Under the pieces are notes generated by a model. That model made no database searches and had not been told where the DNA came from. It was given only the letters and a program-made list of their open reading frames with translations. From Labia minor (lineage: Eukaryota > Arthropoda > Insecta > Dermaptera > Spongiphoridae), in NCBI GenBank assembly GCA_963082975.1, contig OY720349.1:63176501-63240500 (forward strand): DNA of 64,000 bases. The letters are read 5' to 3'. A program made the position numbers and the translations under genes. Below, piece after piece: positions 33,700-46,920 of the stretch. Position 1 is the first letter of the stretch. Every line of letters begins with the position of its first letter.

Positions 33700-35671
33700 C
33701 TAGCTGCTCAGAGCTCCTTCGTCGCTCTTCACATCTAGACGGGGGCTCCGCCCCCTGTACCCCCGAGTGGTACATAGTATTTGGTTGAAAGTAGTAAAAG
33801 GTTTTCATCCATTTTGTTTCAAACAATGTATAACATAAAACATTCATTTCTTATTGTGTGATTATTTAAAATATATTTTAATTTATTTAGTAAATTAATT
33901 ATATATATTATTATTGAATATGTTATATCTATCTACTCGAAAGTTCTTGGCAGCTACAACCACATTTCTCCAAGTGTCCCCGGTGACCTCATCTTTCTTT
34001 GGCCAATAAATGCTGGAAAGAATAATCTGAATCTACTCTCATCTCCCAGGGTCATAGACCATGCGTGGCTCAACGGTACTCGAAAGTTCTTGGCAGCTAC
34101 AACCACATTTCTCCAAGTGTCCTTATCCTGAGCCTCTGTTCCATCTCTCGTACGTCATTCCCTGATGTACTCATCTTTCTTTGGCCCATAAATGCTGGGG
34201 AGAATCCTATTCTCTGAATCCACTCTCATCTCCAAAGATCATAGACCATGTCTAACACTCATATAATACAACAGACAAAATAATTGTTTTATATATTTTA
34301 ATTTTCATTCCCTTTTATAATAATTTTGATGAGATAAGCCTCTTTACTGCATGATAACAGGCGTTTTCCGATTGCAACTTCGATTTCAATTCTTCTCAAA
34401 TATTATTATCCTTCGTGATTACATTCAATTTTTCTACATATTCAAATTCTACATTTTGTATGTTAATACTGCTCCTGTTTGTTTCTAAATATATTTATTT
34501 ATCATTATTAATTTCAAACCTCATCTCTTTTCCTACCTCGATTAATTTTTCCTCGCTATCTGTAATTGCAATTGCCGAATCTCCTATTATATTTAAGTCG
34601 TCTGGGTCACCTAATATTTTACAATTGATTTCCACATCTTACTCTTTCTTTACTACCTTCAAGATAAATTTTAAGATCAAAATTTGAAAAAGTTTATCCG
34701 GATCTATTGAGTCATGCGTAGGTTTTACTAAAGTCTACAAATAATTAGTGAACAGAGATATTGAATTCGCGGTTTTTTTAATATCTGTCATAATGAAAAT
34801 ATCTTAATTAATGTTGATCGATTTGGCATGAACCCGCAATGATATCGTCTAATATTTCCTCCGCCTATAGTTTATAAGTATTGTATATGTTATAATAGAG
34901 TATAATATTTCTTGATCATTTCATTTCGATATTTTAATTTCATTGTTTGATTTTTATTGAATATTTTTAATTATAATAAAATTAGAGAAAATGCAAAGTT
35001 AGAGACTTGAGACAATTTATAAAAATTAATTTATAAAAATTAACGGTATAAAAGTATTGATAAAACTAAAGATAAATTAACAATATATACATTCATTAAT
35101 AGTATTAATTTAAATTAATGGATTTATTTGATTTTTTATTATTAAGTTCATTTATTAATTTTTTTAGATCATAGTTAATTCCCTCCCTTAAAATAAAAGA
35201 AGTACCTATTCAAATATGGAAAGAATAAATACAAAATAATTTAAGTTAAATATGATTTAAATATTTTATTATATTAATTAAAATGAGAACTTTTAGAATA
35301 AATTATTTAATTGAAATGATATTTGAATATTAGAATTTAAAATAAAAAGTTAAAATTTATAATAATTCTTTGATTGCTAGTTATATACATTGTGTAAAAT
35401 GAGTCCGCCAGTCAGTGGGCCACGCCTGGCTCACCTCTCTCCTCATCCCCTCCACCTCTCATTTCTTAGTTATTTCAATTTCCACAAATTGTCTAATTTT
35501 TAAAATATTCACTAATTTACTTTCTATTTTTATTCTTTAATCCTTAAATAATATATTTTCTATTTTATGTTAAAATGTAAATAACTTACATTTTAACATA
35601 TTAAACTATGACAGCAAAAAAGTAAACGAATTACATACATACATACAAACAGTCTCCTTTATATATATAGA
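33700..35671 (-). mobile_element. Helitron-like element holding retrotransposon debris
   Basis: Read on the - strand the element starts TCTATATATATAAAGGAGAC at 35671 and ends GAGCAGCTAG at 33700. The neighbouring bases are A on the 5' side and T on the 3' side, as required for Helitron insertion between A and T. A G+C-rich segment (gggggctccgccccc, 33739-33753) with hairpin potential lies close to the 3' end. The interior 33940-34780 is RTE-like debris, so the element is composite. No Rep/helicase gene was seen. Confidence 0.5.
33940..34780 (-). pseudogene. RTE-like reverse transcriptase relic
   Basis: On the - strand, 34780-34415 gives broken frames: HDSIDPDKLFQILILKF (palm region), GDPDDLNIIGDSAIAITDSE with a DDL remnant of the YxDD box, EEKLIEVGKEMRFEINNDK, and INIQNVEFEYVEKL. 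The segment 34255-33947 carries the C-terminal tail; its last part (ttcttggcagctacaacca on the + strand) occurs twice, at 33953 and 34085, from a local duplication. Frameshifts and stops make it non-functional. The same family occurs at 63460-63960. Confidence 0.65.
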
Positions 35672-36971
35672 TTATAATTTTTATCTCATAAAACCTTTTT
35701 TAAAAACAATTTTTCTTAGTTAAATATATATAGATTATAGAAGATATAATGTAATGTAAATGGGAATGAGAGAGCTTTTACTCCTTCCATCGTTACTAAG
35801 TTTCATTTTAAATATTTACTTATAGATATCACAAAAAACATGAAAAAAATAGATATTTTACTATTTATATTTAATAATAAAATAACTGTTTTTATATAAA
35901 GTTTGTTCTAAGTTTTATAAGTAAATTTATATATAAATTAACTTTAAGAAATCTATTCACTAGTTAGTTCATTGATAAGAGAAATAAAGATTTAAATAAA
36001 ATATCATTTCACGTGACATTTTAACTTTTATTTATTAATAATTCATTATACTTATCAAGTCTTAATAATTTCAATAATTTAATAAAAACTTTGAGTAGAA
36101 ATGGTATATCAACAGAGGGTTTTTTTTTCTCTGAATTCTCTTCAACCTTTCAATCCTCTTCTTCTCCTAACAACGGTGCACCAAACACCTTTTAACTTTC
36201 TTTTCTTTTACAATCTGTTTTATATATATATATATATATATCATACTTTACTAAAACTACCCTTTTTTATATGAAAATAATGTAGAAAAAGTTTTGTCAT
36301 TTTTTTAACTAAATTATAAGAAGAGAGAGGAAGAGAGAAAGAGAGAAAAAAAAAATACGAAACCTTTCTTTTTTTTACCCGTCTGTCGTTCTTACCCCTT
36401 TTCGTCGGTACTGATGGAAATGATGAAGTATTCATTCACCTTTAAAAAATAAATTAACATTTTTATAGAGCGTAATTTTTATGCTAAAACTTGAAGATTA
36501 ATCTATATGTATATAATGTATATATATAATATCAAAATTCTTTTGTAAATCAAAATTAAAAAAAAAATATATCGGAATGCTAAATATTTTTTTTACATTT
36601 TTAATACGGTTATATATCACCTGGTGTACTTTCTAGATTAACATTTGTTTAAATAAGAGAGTTAATTTGACAAAAAAAAATATAATTATTAAGTCAAAGC
36701 AAAATTAACATTTTATTTATTATATACATAAAATTAAATTAAATAAAAACATTATATGGATTATCGAAACTTTCAAATTGATATATATATATAATATATA
36801 TATACCAATATTTGCTTCAAGCGTTTTTCATTTTTACCCTACAACAATCCCAATAAATTTCTAATGTTCAAATTATTCTTATCAAGTGTTTATATACTTA
36901 TATATTAATTAAATTTTCTCCTACCAGCTTAGAGTAACGAGTATTTTCGTTTTCTGAAAGAATTTTATATA
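35672..36971. other. A+T-rich stretch without recognised gene
   Basis: No gene was recognised. (TA)n tracts lie near 36221-36241 and 36781-36805. Confidence 0.5.
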
Positions 36972-36973
36972 TA

Positions 36974-37660
36974 CGAGGTGTGTTCGAAAAGTAAGGTGAC
37001 TTCAAATTTCGCGGGCAATGTACTTTCGATTAAAGATTTTTTTATTTTTTTATGTCGGTACACTCTTACCGAACATCTGTACCAAGTTTCAAGTGTATGG
37101 CATTTTTTGTTTGGTTGTGAGAGGCGTAAAGGTTATAAGTGTTTTGAGTACTCGGCGATTTTTTGCTATCGAAAAATATGGATCAAAGGATTTGCATCAA
37201 ATTTTGTGTAAGAAATAAAATAAAGTGCTCCGAAACACTTGAAATGTTGACAGTGGCATACGATGAAACTGTAAAAAAAATGCTTACAAGTGGTACAAAC
37301 TTTTCCAAGATAGCCGGGAAGATGCCAATGACGAGCCTCGCTCTGGACGCCCAAGCACGTCAACAACTGATGAAAACGTTCAAGGAGAGAAGAAAATTGT
37401 TTTTGAAAATCGTCGAATCACTATCAGAGAAGTTGCTGAGGATGTCGGTATATCGCTTGACTCGTGCCATGAAATTTTTCCCAACGTTTTGGGCATGCGA
37501 CGTGTGTTCCAAAATTTCTAAATTTTAACCAAAAGAAGCGTCGCATGAGCATCGCTCAAGGGCTGTTGAATGACGTCAACGGCGATCCAGATTTACTCAA
37601 AAGGGTCATCATCAAAGGGTCATAACTAAAGAGACCTATGAAAAGACGGAGATTTGCAAC
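36974..37660 (+). mobile_element. Decayed cecropia-type mariner, 3' end lost
   Basis: The left terminus CGAGGTGTGTTCGAAAAG follows TA and matches the element at 195. The transposase starts at 37178 (MDQRICIKFCVRNKIKCSE) and continues with frameshifts through SRLTRAM-like helix-turn-helix words to about 37530. It then jumps to RPMKRRRFAT near 37640, so the catalytic core is deleted. It is cut off at about 37662 by an RTE-like tail that begins with a run of 12 G. The longest frame left is 121 residues (37163-37528). Confidence 0.8.
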
Positions 37661-37661
37661 G

Positions 37662-37860
37662 ATATATTGGGGGGGGGGGGAGACCGAGTGGGAAACGCCA
37701 GCTTGGAAGACCAAGGACGCGGTGGGTGGATAATGTAGGGAGGGACGTGAGAGAGGATAGGGATTGGTGGGTTGTGGCTCAGAATAGGGACACTTGGAGA
37801 AGTGTGGTTGCTGCGGCCAAGAACTTTCGAATTCAGTAGAGCCACAGAGATAGATATGTA
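37662..37860 (+). pseudogene. RTE-like retrotransposon 3' tail
   Basis: The open frame to 37839 reads KRQLGRPRTRWVDNVGRDV, then AQNRDTWRSVVAAAKNFRIQ and a stop. This is the conserved C-terminal tail after the reverse transcriptase in RTE/endonuclease-type LINEs. It is followed by gagccacagagatagatatg, a target-like tail seen again at 63940. Only about 200 bp of the element were inserted, so it is extremely 5'-truncated. Confidence 0.75.
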
Positions 37861-39324
37861 GATAGTATATATAAACGAGTCTAATGTATTCGCTATCTAA
37901 ATTCATTTTTAGTAATTATTTTTTATCATTAATCTTTGATATTTTTTTTGCAAAAATAAAAGCAACCAAGAAAATAAAAAAAGATTTATCAATAGAAATG
38001 AATGTTTTGCTGTTTAAAAAATTTATCCCTTTCTTTTCAATCAGTCAGTCAATGAATATAGAAAAGACAATCCCCCATCTTTCTCCTTGTATGGATTTTA
38101 ACTTCTGTTACAGAAAGCTCATTAATCACTTTACTAGGATCGTGTTACCATCTTTTATGGACACATTAATATTCATACCCTGTTCACCCCCCACATTGCG
38201 GTTTTCCTTTTATACATGTATATATCTATATATTAAAATTTAGATATTTACCAGGGATTGCAAATTTATGACGCTTATTAAGATTAATATATGAAAATAA
38301 ATTTGTTGAACATGCCTCTACAAAAATTGTAAATGAAAAAAAAAATCAAGTTTATTTTATTTTATATATGATTTTTACAATCTATTCAAGTACTGTTGAT
38401 TGAATAAACTTTTAGAATTATAATTTTATTATCTGCAGTAAACATTGATTCGAAAATAGAAATTGTTTACTTGAATCAATTCCTGTACCAAATTCTAATT
38501 TTATAGTAAATAACTTAATTGATTTATTCATACTGTAATTTATTAATTTAACTGAAAAAGTCAATCCGAAAGACATGCATTATAAATTTACTATTGGTGC
38601 AAATTATATATATATATAATGTTTTTTCCTTTTCACTGTGCAATCTTTTTATTATTAAATCTTTCCTCTCTTTTTTTAATTAATGTTTAATTTCAATTAA
38701 TTATTATATTTATTTATGAATTAAAAATAAATTATAAGTTGAACAACAAATAGACTAATATAAATTTGCTAATTTTTTTGTTCTTTTAAATTTTACACAA
38801 TTAAGAAGTTAATTTTCCACTCGATTATTTGATCCGGACTAAATACAAAAGTGGCCATCAACCAAATCACTTGAGGTCACTGCACTTTGAGCTCTCTACC
38901 CTTTTTTTTTTTATAAAGACCTATAATATATATTATGGAATTTTTAACAAAGTTAACAAATTAAATGGAATAAAGTTTATTTAAGTACAAACGAATAGGG
39001 CTTTAATTATTTTAAAATAAGTTGAATTAACAATATATGTTGTTATAGTCAAAAATTTTAAAACAATTTAAATATTGTTGAATGTATCATTTATATTGTA
39101 CATAATATATTTTAACTCTTTTCAAACAAAAAATAAATTCTGTTTGAATATACCTTGGAGAAATTTATATTGAGCCAGGTTGAGCTAGGGGCCTATATGC
39201 CCTCACTTAAATTAATTACATTAATTTAATTCAGATGACATGTTTTCATTTCTAACAATACTAATCTAGCAATACTATAATCTCACAAATACTCTAAATC
39301 TACTCTCGTCTCCCAGGGTCATCG
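37861..39324. other. A+T-rich stretch without recognised gene
   Basis: No gene was recognised. The 119-residue frame at 37884-38243 is rich in Phe, Ile and Lys, lacks motifs and is regarded as compositional. Confidence 0.45.
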
Positions 39325-39327
39325 TTA

Positions 39328-39440
39328 GGGTGACCAAACGTCCCGTTTTTAGGTGCTCTGTCCCGGCGTCCCCAAAAATGTCTTCGGGACAGCCTATTGT
39401 CCCCTTTTTGCAATATTTAGGACATTTTGTACTTTTTTCA
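39328..39440. repeat. hAT-like MITE fragment (TAGGGTGACC type)
   Basis: The segment starts tagggtgaccaaacgtcccg and contains ctgtcccggcgtccccaaaa and tcgggacagcctattgtccc. Ends of this wording are known from abundant hAT-type MITEs in many animals. Only one end was found, so it is a truncated copy. Confidence 0.5.
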
Positions 39441-39589
39441 AAATTTTTTCAATTTAGTGAATATTAGAATTTAAAATAAAAAGTTAAATATTATAATAAT
39501 TCTTTGATTGGGAATCGCTATGATAATTAATTTATATTCATTATGTAAAATAATTTATATTCATTATGTAAAATGAGTTCGCCTCGCAA

Positions 39590-40255
39590 GGTCCTTGAAT
39601 GAACAACACGGAGCATTATATAAATATTTATTAATATTATATAAAAAATATGCGGTTATTCATTAGATAATAATAAAATATATATTGTGATGTAATTTCA
39701 TAGAATTCGGTCCAACCAATTTTCTGTCTATAACATCCTTATTTTCCGAACAGACAGACAGACATGAAAAATTATAAAATCACTTTTGGATTCTAAAGGT
39801 CATGAAACGCAAAAAATTTTAAATTCTGAGGAATGTGCAGACAAAAACCTTTTTTTACACGCTTTTATTTAGCTTTAACTCGTGCCCTGTCGTCAAATCT
39901 TCCAACGTGAATTTGACCCACATCCCAATGTTTGAATGAGCTGAAATTTCGCATACATATGTAACGCCAATGACACTGCAATATTCTGGTTCATCCCAGG
40001 TCATTATTATCAGGCATTATATTTATCAATTAGTAATTATGTTCACATATTGCATAATATTGAAAAATATGTATGGGAAAAAGGGCTGTTTTTAGAGTTT
40101 TCTAGACAATTATTCTATTTTTTCTCGCCTTAAAAACCATCATTAGACTTCCACGAACATTTTAAAAAAAGAATTGTCAAAATTGGTCCAGGCGCGTTAT
40201 TGAGTGATGCGGTTACCAACACATTTTGCGATTCATTTTTAAATATAAGATAATG
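39590..40255 (-). repeat. Family C repeat, long copy
   Basis: Read on the - strand it begins near 40255 with aatcgcaaaatgtgttggta, passes the zone shared with 6945-7216, and continues beyond it to a GTCT tract (cagacagacagac on +, 39752-39764) and ttggttggaccgaattctat. An internal GTCT microsatellite is again typical of Helentron-derived repeats. Termini were not resolved. Confidence 0.55.
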
Positions 40256-40524
40256 AATTATCTATTAGAATTTAACGTATGGAGAAGAATGAATGCAAAC
40301 TTATACCAAATAATTGTTTAATCATTTAGAGAACGAATAAATGTAGTTAAAACATGCCGGAACAATATTTTTTGTGTGTTTTGTTTAGTAAAGTAATTAA
40401 AAAACTTTTTTGTTTTGTTTTATTTTTATTGAATCTTTTTTAATGAGATAAAATTTAGTACATATATAGCTATGAGTATGTAGGTATATAGTGTATTATA
40501 TATATATATGAATTACCTATTAAA

Positions 40525-40566
<42 letters not shown>

Positions 40567-41279
40567 AAGAATAATTTTCTATCTTCCATAAAGACATAGA
40601 ATATAATGCTTTATGTTTTTACGCATTATTATCATTATTATTGTTATTATATATTATTCTATTATCTAATCTATTCTATTATACATCTACCTTATAATAT
40701 AACAAAATAATTTCTATATAATTTAATAGAGTTAATTATAATCTATTATTAAAATGTTTGTTTTTAAATTACATATAAAGTATTTTAAAATAAACTAAAC
40801 AATTTTATGAATAAATTAATTAATTACCACTAGAAATATCCAAAAGGACGATAGGCTTGAAGTGTTATAATTCCTAATACTCTTGAAAATAACTTTTTTT
40901 TTTAAATATTAAGTAAAGGTAAGTTACAAAAAAGATAGGTATTTTTTAACCACTTAATGTATCTTAATTACAAAGAACAATTAAATATTCCATTTATAAA
41001 TATTTTTTTTAAGATTAAAAGTATTAAAATATTTAATTTATCAATTAAAAAATCAATGCACTTTTAAGTGTTTTATGAAAACTCTTTTTTTGAAAAATGC
41101 ATACTTTAATGTTATCCAACCATACTTATTTTTTAATTTGTTTAGGATTCATAGAATTGAAATTGGTTCTCGAATTAGAAATTTGAGAGGTTTATATAAT
41201 TCATGACACATTAAAATCTATATAAACATAAATATATAAATATTTAATTGATTTAGATTTTATGAATAGCTGAATTTTT
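40256..41279. other. A+T-rich stretch without recognised gene
   Basis: No gene was recognised. (TA)n tracts lie at about 40498-40510 and 40530-40558. Confidence 0.5.
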
Positions 41280-41927
41280 TACCGACCGACGATAGTAAGG
41301 GAGGTATTGTTTTCACACCAAATTTCACATGTGGAGATTTTTACATATCTCCACGAATCATGCATTTTCTAAACAGAAAAAAGTATTTTTAGCATGATGT
41401 CTGTCCGTCCGTCTGTCCGTCCGTCTGTCCGTCCGTATAGATGTGTACAGCCTGAACGGCTCAACCGATTTTGATGAAATTTGGTATATTTACTTAATGC
41501 ATCAGTGGGATGAATTGATCAACTTTTGGTGCAAATCCGGAAACCGGAAGTGGTAGTATTAGCGATCGACGTTAGGAAGGGAAGGGTTATTTTCACACCA
41601 AATTTCACATGAGGAGATTTTTTTATATATTACCACGAATCATACACTTTGTATTGGTTTTATCCTCGGGAAAATCATATTTATTAGTTTTTTCTTGATT
41701 TAAAATTATATGACGTCATCCAGCCATTCATGACGTCACAGCCTGGTCTTACATATATATTATAAATAAAATAAAATTAAAAATGTTTATATTTATTATT
41801 TATGTATTCATATCTGTTTTTTATTACATTAATAGATATATTAAAATTATTTGAATTTGTTTCTGTAGCTAGAAATTAATTTACTTCAAACCGTCGGTCG
41901 GTTCGGACGTGGCCACAGGTCAACTTA
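41280..41927 (+). repeat. Family B Helentron-like repeat, copy 3 (full length)
   Basis: The left terminus TACCGACCGACGATAG, the GTCY tract (41399-41440) with the order GTCTGTCC-GTCC repeated, the 3' sub-terminal repeat accgtcggtcggtt, and a slightly damaged 3' hairpin (GACGTGgccaCAGGTC) followed by aactta are all present. The tract is intermediate in length between copies 2 and 4. Confidence 0.82.
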
Positions 41928-43444
41928 TTATAATTTTGTTCGTAAAAATAAAAGGCTATATATTGTCTCTCTGTCAAAGTCATTTGAAGTGAAATTAGGG
42001 TTCACTTTAGAAAATTATTATCCAATTTAAGAAAGAAAAAATGAAGCTTGAAAATGTAAATTATTTCATATTATAAAGGTATTTGATAAATCATCTACTG
42101 TAATAAATAAGGTAGGTCAATTTTTGAAAAAATTATTTGATACTTTAGTTACTTACTTAGTCCTGTAGTAGATATGTACTTTGAAGAGATTTTATATTAA
42201 GCCAGGTGGAGCAAGGCCTCTAAGCTCCCACTATTTTTTAACACATTCACAGGTATGTGTTTATTACCTCAATGGGATCCCTGAGCCATAAAAACATAAA
42301 ACTGTCAAACATTTAAAATTAAATTGGTATTAAAAATTAATTTCTTTAATTTAGATTCACATATTAATTATAATAATATCAATGTTTTATTTGTTAATAA
42401 ACATCAAACATTATTTTTTTGGACGAAAGACGAAAGACTGTATTTGGAAAGATTTTAATAAATTACCATTTTCTATCACAAAATTATTCGAAAAAGGCCC
42501 TTTTTAAAATTAAATAAATATTTATTGATTAATGAATTTTGATAAAATAAAATTTGATTTTGAATAGAAAATTTTAGATTAAAGATTTATTTTAATGAAT
42601 TTTGATTTTCATTGATCTGATAATTTTATTTGTTAATTCTAAAAAATAAATTATTAAATATCTCAACTTTTTCGAGTGTTTTTCCTGCCTGAACAATAAA
42701 TAATGTTTAAGAAAATAATTATGATCGTATAATATCTATATTATTATTATTTTAAAATTGGAGTGGATTGAAATTATATAGAGATAGTTTGAGGTACGTG
42801 ATTCCCGGTATCGGGAACCTCTCTATTTTATAACGCTAGCGTGATAGATGATGAGATATCAATCAAAGTTGTGTGATTTCCTATATAAATATAAAAAGGA
42901 TTTTAAATATAATTAATTATATAATTATATTTCTAATAGTGATTAATAAGTTAGGTAATCCTTAAACAGATAGCGGATTATCCTTTTTTTTAACTCATTT
43001 CAAGCTGTTTTTTAAGAACTATACTTTTTAATCAAATGAAATATTAAAGCTCACCTATTTCTTAGTTGAAATTGGTAAACGTAAGAAAGAGGACCACTTT
43101 ACTTGAGTGAAATTTAAAGTTATTTACAATTCATTGCAAACCATTTGATAGGATTTTTATCTTAAATTCCTTTAAAAAAATGTAAGAAATTAAATGGTTT
43201 TTGTTGGATACCAAAATTATGTAACTTACTCCACCTTTGGAACATTAAAAGAAAATATTTCAACTTTGTCCCAATAATTAAGTATACAATAAAATACAAG
43301 AAAATACTCACTACACTTGATATGATAAATGTATCATATCTCTATAATATAATCTTTTCTTATTGGTATTATATATATAATAATAATTCTCTACTATCTA
43401 TCTATATATCTATATATCTATATATATATATCTATATCTATATA
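41928..43444. other. A+T-rich stretch; one stable hairpin
   Basis: No gene was recognised. A hairpin at 42791-42821 pairs GAGGT with ACCTC and TCCCG with CGGGA around a GTAT loop, with a 7-nt bulge on one side. The TA/TC-rich tract at 43393-43460 leads into the Helitron candidate. Confidence 0.5.
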
Positions 43445-44039
43445 TCTATATATATATATAAAAGGCAATGTCTGTCTGTGTGTCTCGCCTAAACTCAAAA
43501 ACTACCCGTCCGATTGCGATGAAACTTTCAGGGATTGTTGTGGGCATCCCAGTGAAGGTTTTAGTGTAGTTAAATCCAAAATTAATTTATCCAAAATTAA
43601 TTTAATTAGTAATATTTTGATAAAAGTCTATTCATGGTTACCATGGTTATATTGGTTACTTATAAGTAGGTATATACATAAAATTACAATATAATATTTA
43701 TATATATATATATATAATATAAGTATTATGTGTTTGAATTTTCATTTTAAATTCAATAATTTAACAATTTTAATTCTAATTAATAAATGATTCTACCTAA
43801 ATAGTAAAATCTTTAAAATGTAAAAATGATTAAATTAGATATTGAATAAAGAAAATAAAAAATTAAAGAAAATAATCACGATATTCAATTATTTTTTTTT
43901 AATTCATAATAAAATAAAAAAACAATTGAATGTTTAATAGGGCCTCCTCCTATCCCCATAAATTAGCCCTTCCAAGCCTCTCCTTACGGAATTTGGAAAA
44001 AGTAATGAAAAAGAAAGTTCGCCTTAAAAAAAAATATTA

Positions 44040-44640
44040 AAAAAAATAAGGCGTTTAGTCTGTACACCTTTTTGAATCAGCTGAGAATGCCTTTGATTTT
44101 TTGGATTTCGAAATGAAACCGCCACATTCGGGGCAACCTGAAATAAAACCTGCCTACCTAAGAAGATGCATGGTCTCCACTATTAGGAGTGGATCGCCCA
44201 TGCTAATCGAATCTTCTATCCTACGCTCAAAAGGTATCCAACAATTTGTTCCTATTCAGGCTATTCCCATTTTGGAACTGTGCTGAATTACCTTCCCAAA
44301 TGCCCGTTCATTCGATCCACCTCAAATACATTCTCAGTAATACAAAAAGGCACAATTCAGACATGGCATGCAATTAATACAACCCTTCTCTTATAATATA
44401 GGCATGGCACTTGCTTTATCCACCCACACTTTTCTATTTAATAATTCTAAACTAATCTATGGATTAGTAGGATGAGAACCAGCATCCTTCGATGGAAGTA
44501 GGAAGCAACCTCCTGAAAATCTCTAACAACAAAATATAAGTATATTCCAATGATTAGCCCCCCCCCCAGTGTAACGCAATTCTAATTACCTTTCTCTCTT
44601 CTGCTTCCTTTATCAATGATACTCATTCTTGAGAGATGTA
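44040..44640. other. Block of more balanced composition, unidentified
   Basis: The composition is noticeably richer in C and G than the neighbours. A 61-residue frame on + (44101-44286, MDFEMKPPHSGQPEIKPAY...) and a broken frame on - (CHVWIVPFCITENVFEV-like words near 44300-44380) were read, and neither matched a family I know. A run of ten C lies near 44559-44568. It may be a captured gene fragment or an old retroelement. Confidence 0.3.
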
Positions 44641-46769
44641 ATCTGAAATCCCCTAATCTCACTAAGTTCTAGAATATATTTCCCTATAATTTTCTAATTA
44701 ATATTATCAAAATAAAGAAAATTAATCAATCATAAATCAAATATAATTACTGTTATGTATGTTAAATTTTACTTGAAATATTTTATTTAGAAATTGAAAT
44801 TAATAAAATTTATTCCTATTTGAATTTGTGCCATGCTAAATAAATAAATAACGATGATTACTTACATTTGGTGAGCTGTATGAAGGTCATTTCATCATCA
44901 TCAGAAATGGAGAAGATAATCAAGAATTTGAATCAACATCCAGTAGAAGGAACGAAGATTGAATCATGAAATGGAAGAAAAAAAATAACATATATTAGAT
45001 TATAAAATTTTAAAATAGATAATTATAAATTGAATAAAAATCAAATTAATAATAAATACTGACCTCGAAGTTAATAAAATTGGATATAACTCGCAGATTA
45101 AACTCGAAGACTTGTATTGATATTCCATCTCACTCGACTGGATAAAAAAGAAATTCAATAAGATTAGTTATGTCATTTAAGAAAAAGAAAAATATAATAG
45201 ATATAAAAAAATAAATAATAAATAACATTATAATGATTGAAGAGGTGTAAGTTTTAAAAAAATTATTATTGCATTTTTTCAGTAATATTACATTAAAATA
45301 CTAAAATTCTAGAATTATCCTAGAGCCACTCCATTTTATGAATGGATGAATAAATTCATAAGTGTTTGAGTGGATTTTAATAGAAATACTTACAAGTTAT
45401 TATACTCAATTAAGTCATTAAAAAATTTTTTACAAAACACCACAAAACTAAAAATCTCTTCTTTCTTAAATATTAAAAAGATTATGGGATGCCACAGTGG
45501 AAATTTATCTTATTAATTTCATGAAGATATTCTTCTGTGTAATTGACATATAATAGAAATACCCTTAATTTACTTTCCAAAAGTGTTATATTATAATAAT
45601 AATAAATTGACAAAATAATATTCATTTTTCATTTGGATATTTCTATTCTAATTTATTAAATTGCTTTTATTTATTTATTTTAAGAAATTTTATGAGAATT
45701 GTTTTTTATTGATGTTATTAAGTATGAATAGGTATATAAATGCCCTTTAAAGTAGTATTGTATATTTTTTTTTTGATAATGTTATTCTAATCACCTGTGC
45801 CAATCAATGACAATCAATGATAAAGGCTTATTTATATTTATTTTTATATGATATTAATTTTATTATTATATTGATTACAAATTGGATATCATTTTATATT
45901 GAAACATTGAAAGCAATGTTGTTCTTTAATATATTCATAAAATTTAAATATTTGAAAATTGCAATGATATTTCAAATGTTAAAATAAATAAATCGATTTA
46001 AATATCTATAATAGATTTAAAATGTTTTATTTTCAAATTAAAAAAAAATATTTTAATTATTCGAAGCATTTTCATCGAACAAAGTCTGATAAAGCCACTG
46101 GAATAAATTGAGATTAAATAAAACTGATTTGAGAAATTTTTCATTTAATTTATCCAAAATTTGTTTTCCTTTTTTAAATAGAAACTCCAATAAAATAATA
46201 ATACGAGAATCGTAGAACAAAATTATTATTAAAAAGGATAAGATGTTGGTAAGTGAAAATATTAACTTGATTAAAATTGAATGGTAATTTACCAACTGAT
46301 TGATTGATTGATGTTGCAGTGTTATATTCATGGATTCAACACGAAGAAATTGATTTCCATACTGAAGAGCGATGTATTAATGAGATTAGAAATAATAAAT
46401 AAAATATTTTAAATTTATTTTTTATATTAATTTTAAAAATAAATAGTAAAAGATTTAATAATTATTTCAAATTTTTGAAAGAAAATTTAAAAATAATTCT
46501 AAAATTTTAAAGATGATTTTAATTTAAAAAAATATTTAATAAATATATTTAAAGAAAATTATATCTTATAATTGATTTTAAATCTTTTTAAAGAATTTGA
46601 ATAAAAATTTATAATTATAAATATATATATACATACATATATAATTTTTCAATGAAAAATATTGAAATATTGTTTTTTTTTAAAGTTTACTAATAAAATC
46701 TTGGTTTTAATTAATAAAATAAGTAAATCTTCATTTAATTCTTGATTAGTGAATGATTCAAGGGATGAT

Positions 46770-46920
46770 TTCGGTGAATAAATGGGACGGCGAGCGTCTT
46801 GCACTGCAAGGGGAATGAGAACTGCTTGCGATCGAGGCAGCAGAGCATCGGCCGGCAGGCATGCAGGTGGGGTCAGGCGGAGGAGACAGGAGAGGGGCGG
46901 GCGGGGCGAGCGGAGGTGAA
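46770..46920. other. G+C-rich island, origin unknown
   Basis: About 150 bp are roughly two-thirds G+C, against about one quarter around them. The + strand half is purine-rich with G runs (ggggcgggcggggcg at 46895-46909 plus gtgggg at 46867). The + strand has AG|GTGGGG and GAG|GTGAAC donor-like sites. An open frame on - (46758-46946) reads PPLAPPAPLLSPPPDPT and a Ser-rich stretch; one + frame has VLHCKGNENCLRSRQQSIG. Neither is recognised. Options are a host exon, a captured fragment or a regulatory CpG-rich site. Confidence 0.4.

Noticed and set aside
37556-37906. 116-residue Pro/Ser-rich frame on the - strand
   Set aside because: It is the antisense of the RTE-like C-terminal tail with its run of G; the + strand reading has the recognisable motif.
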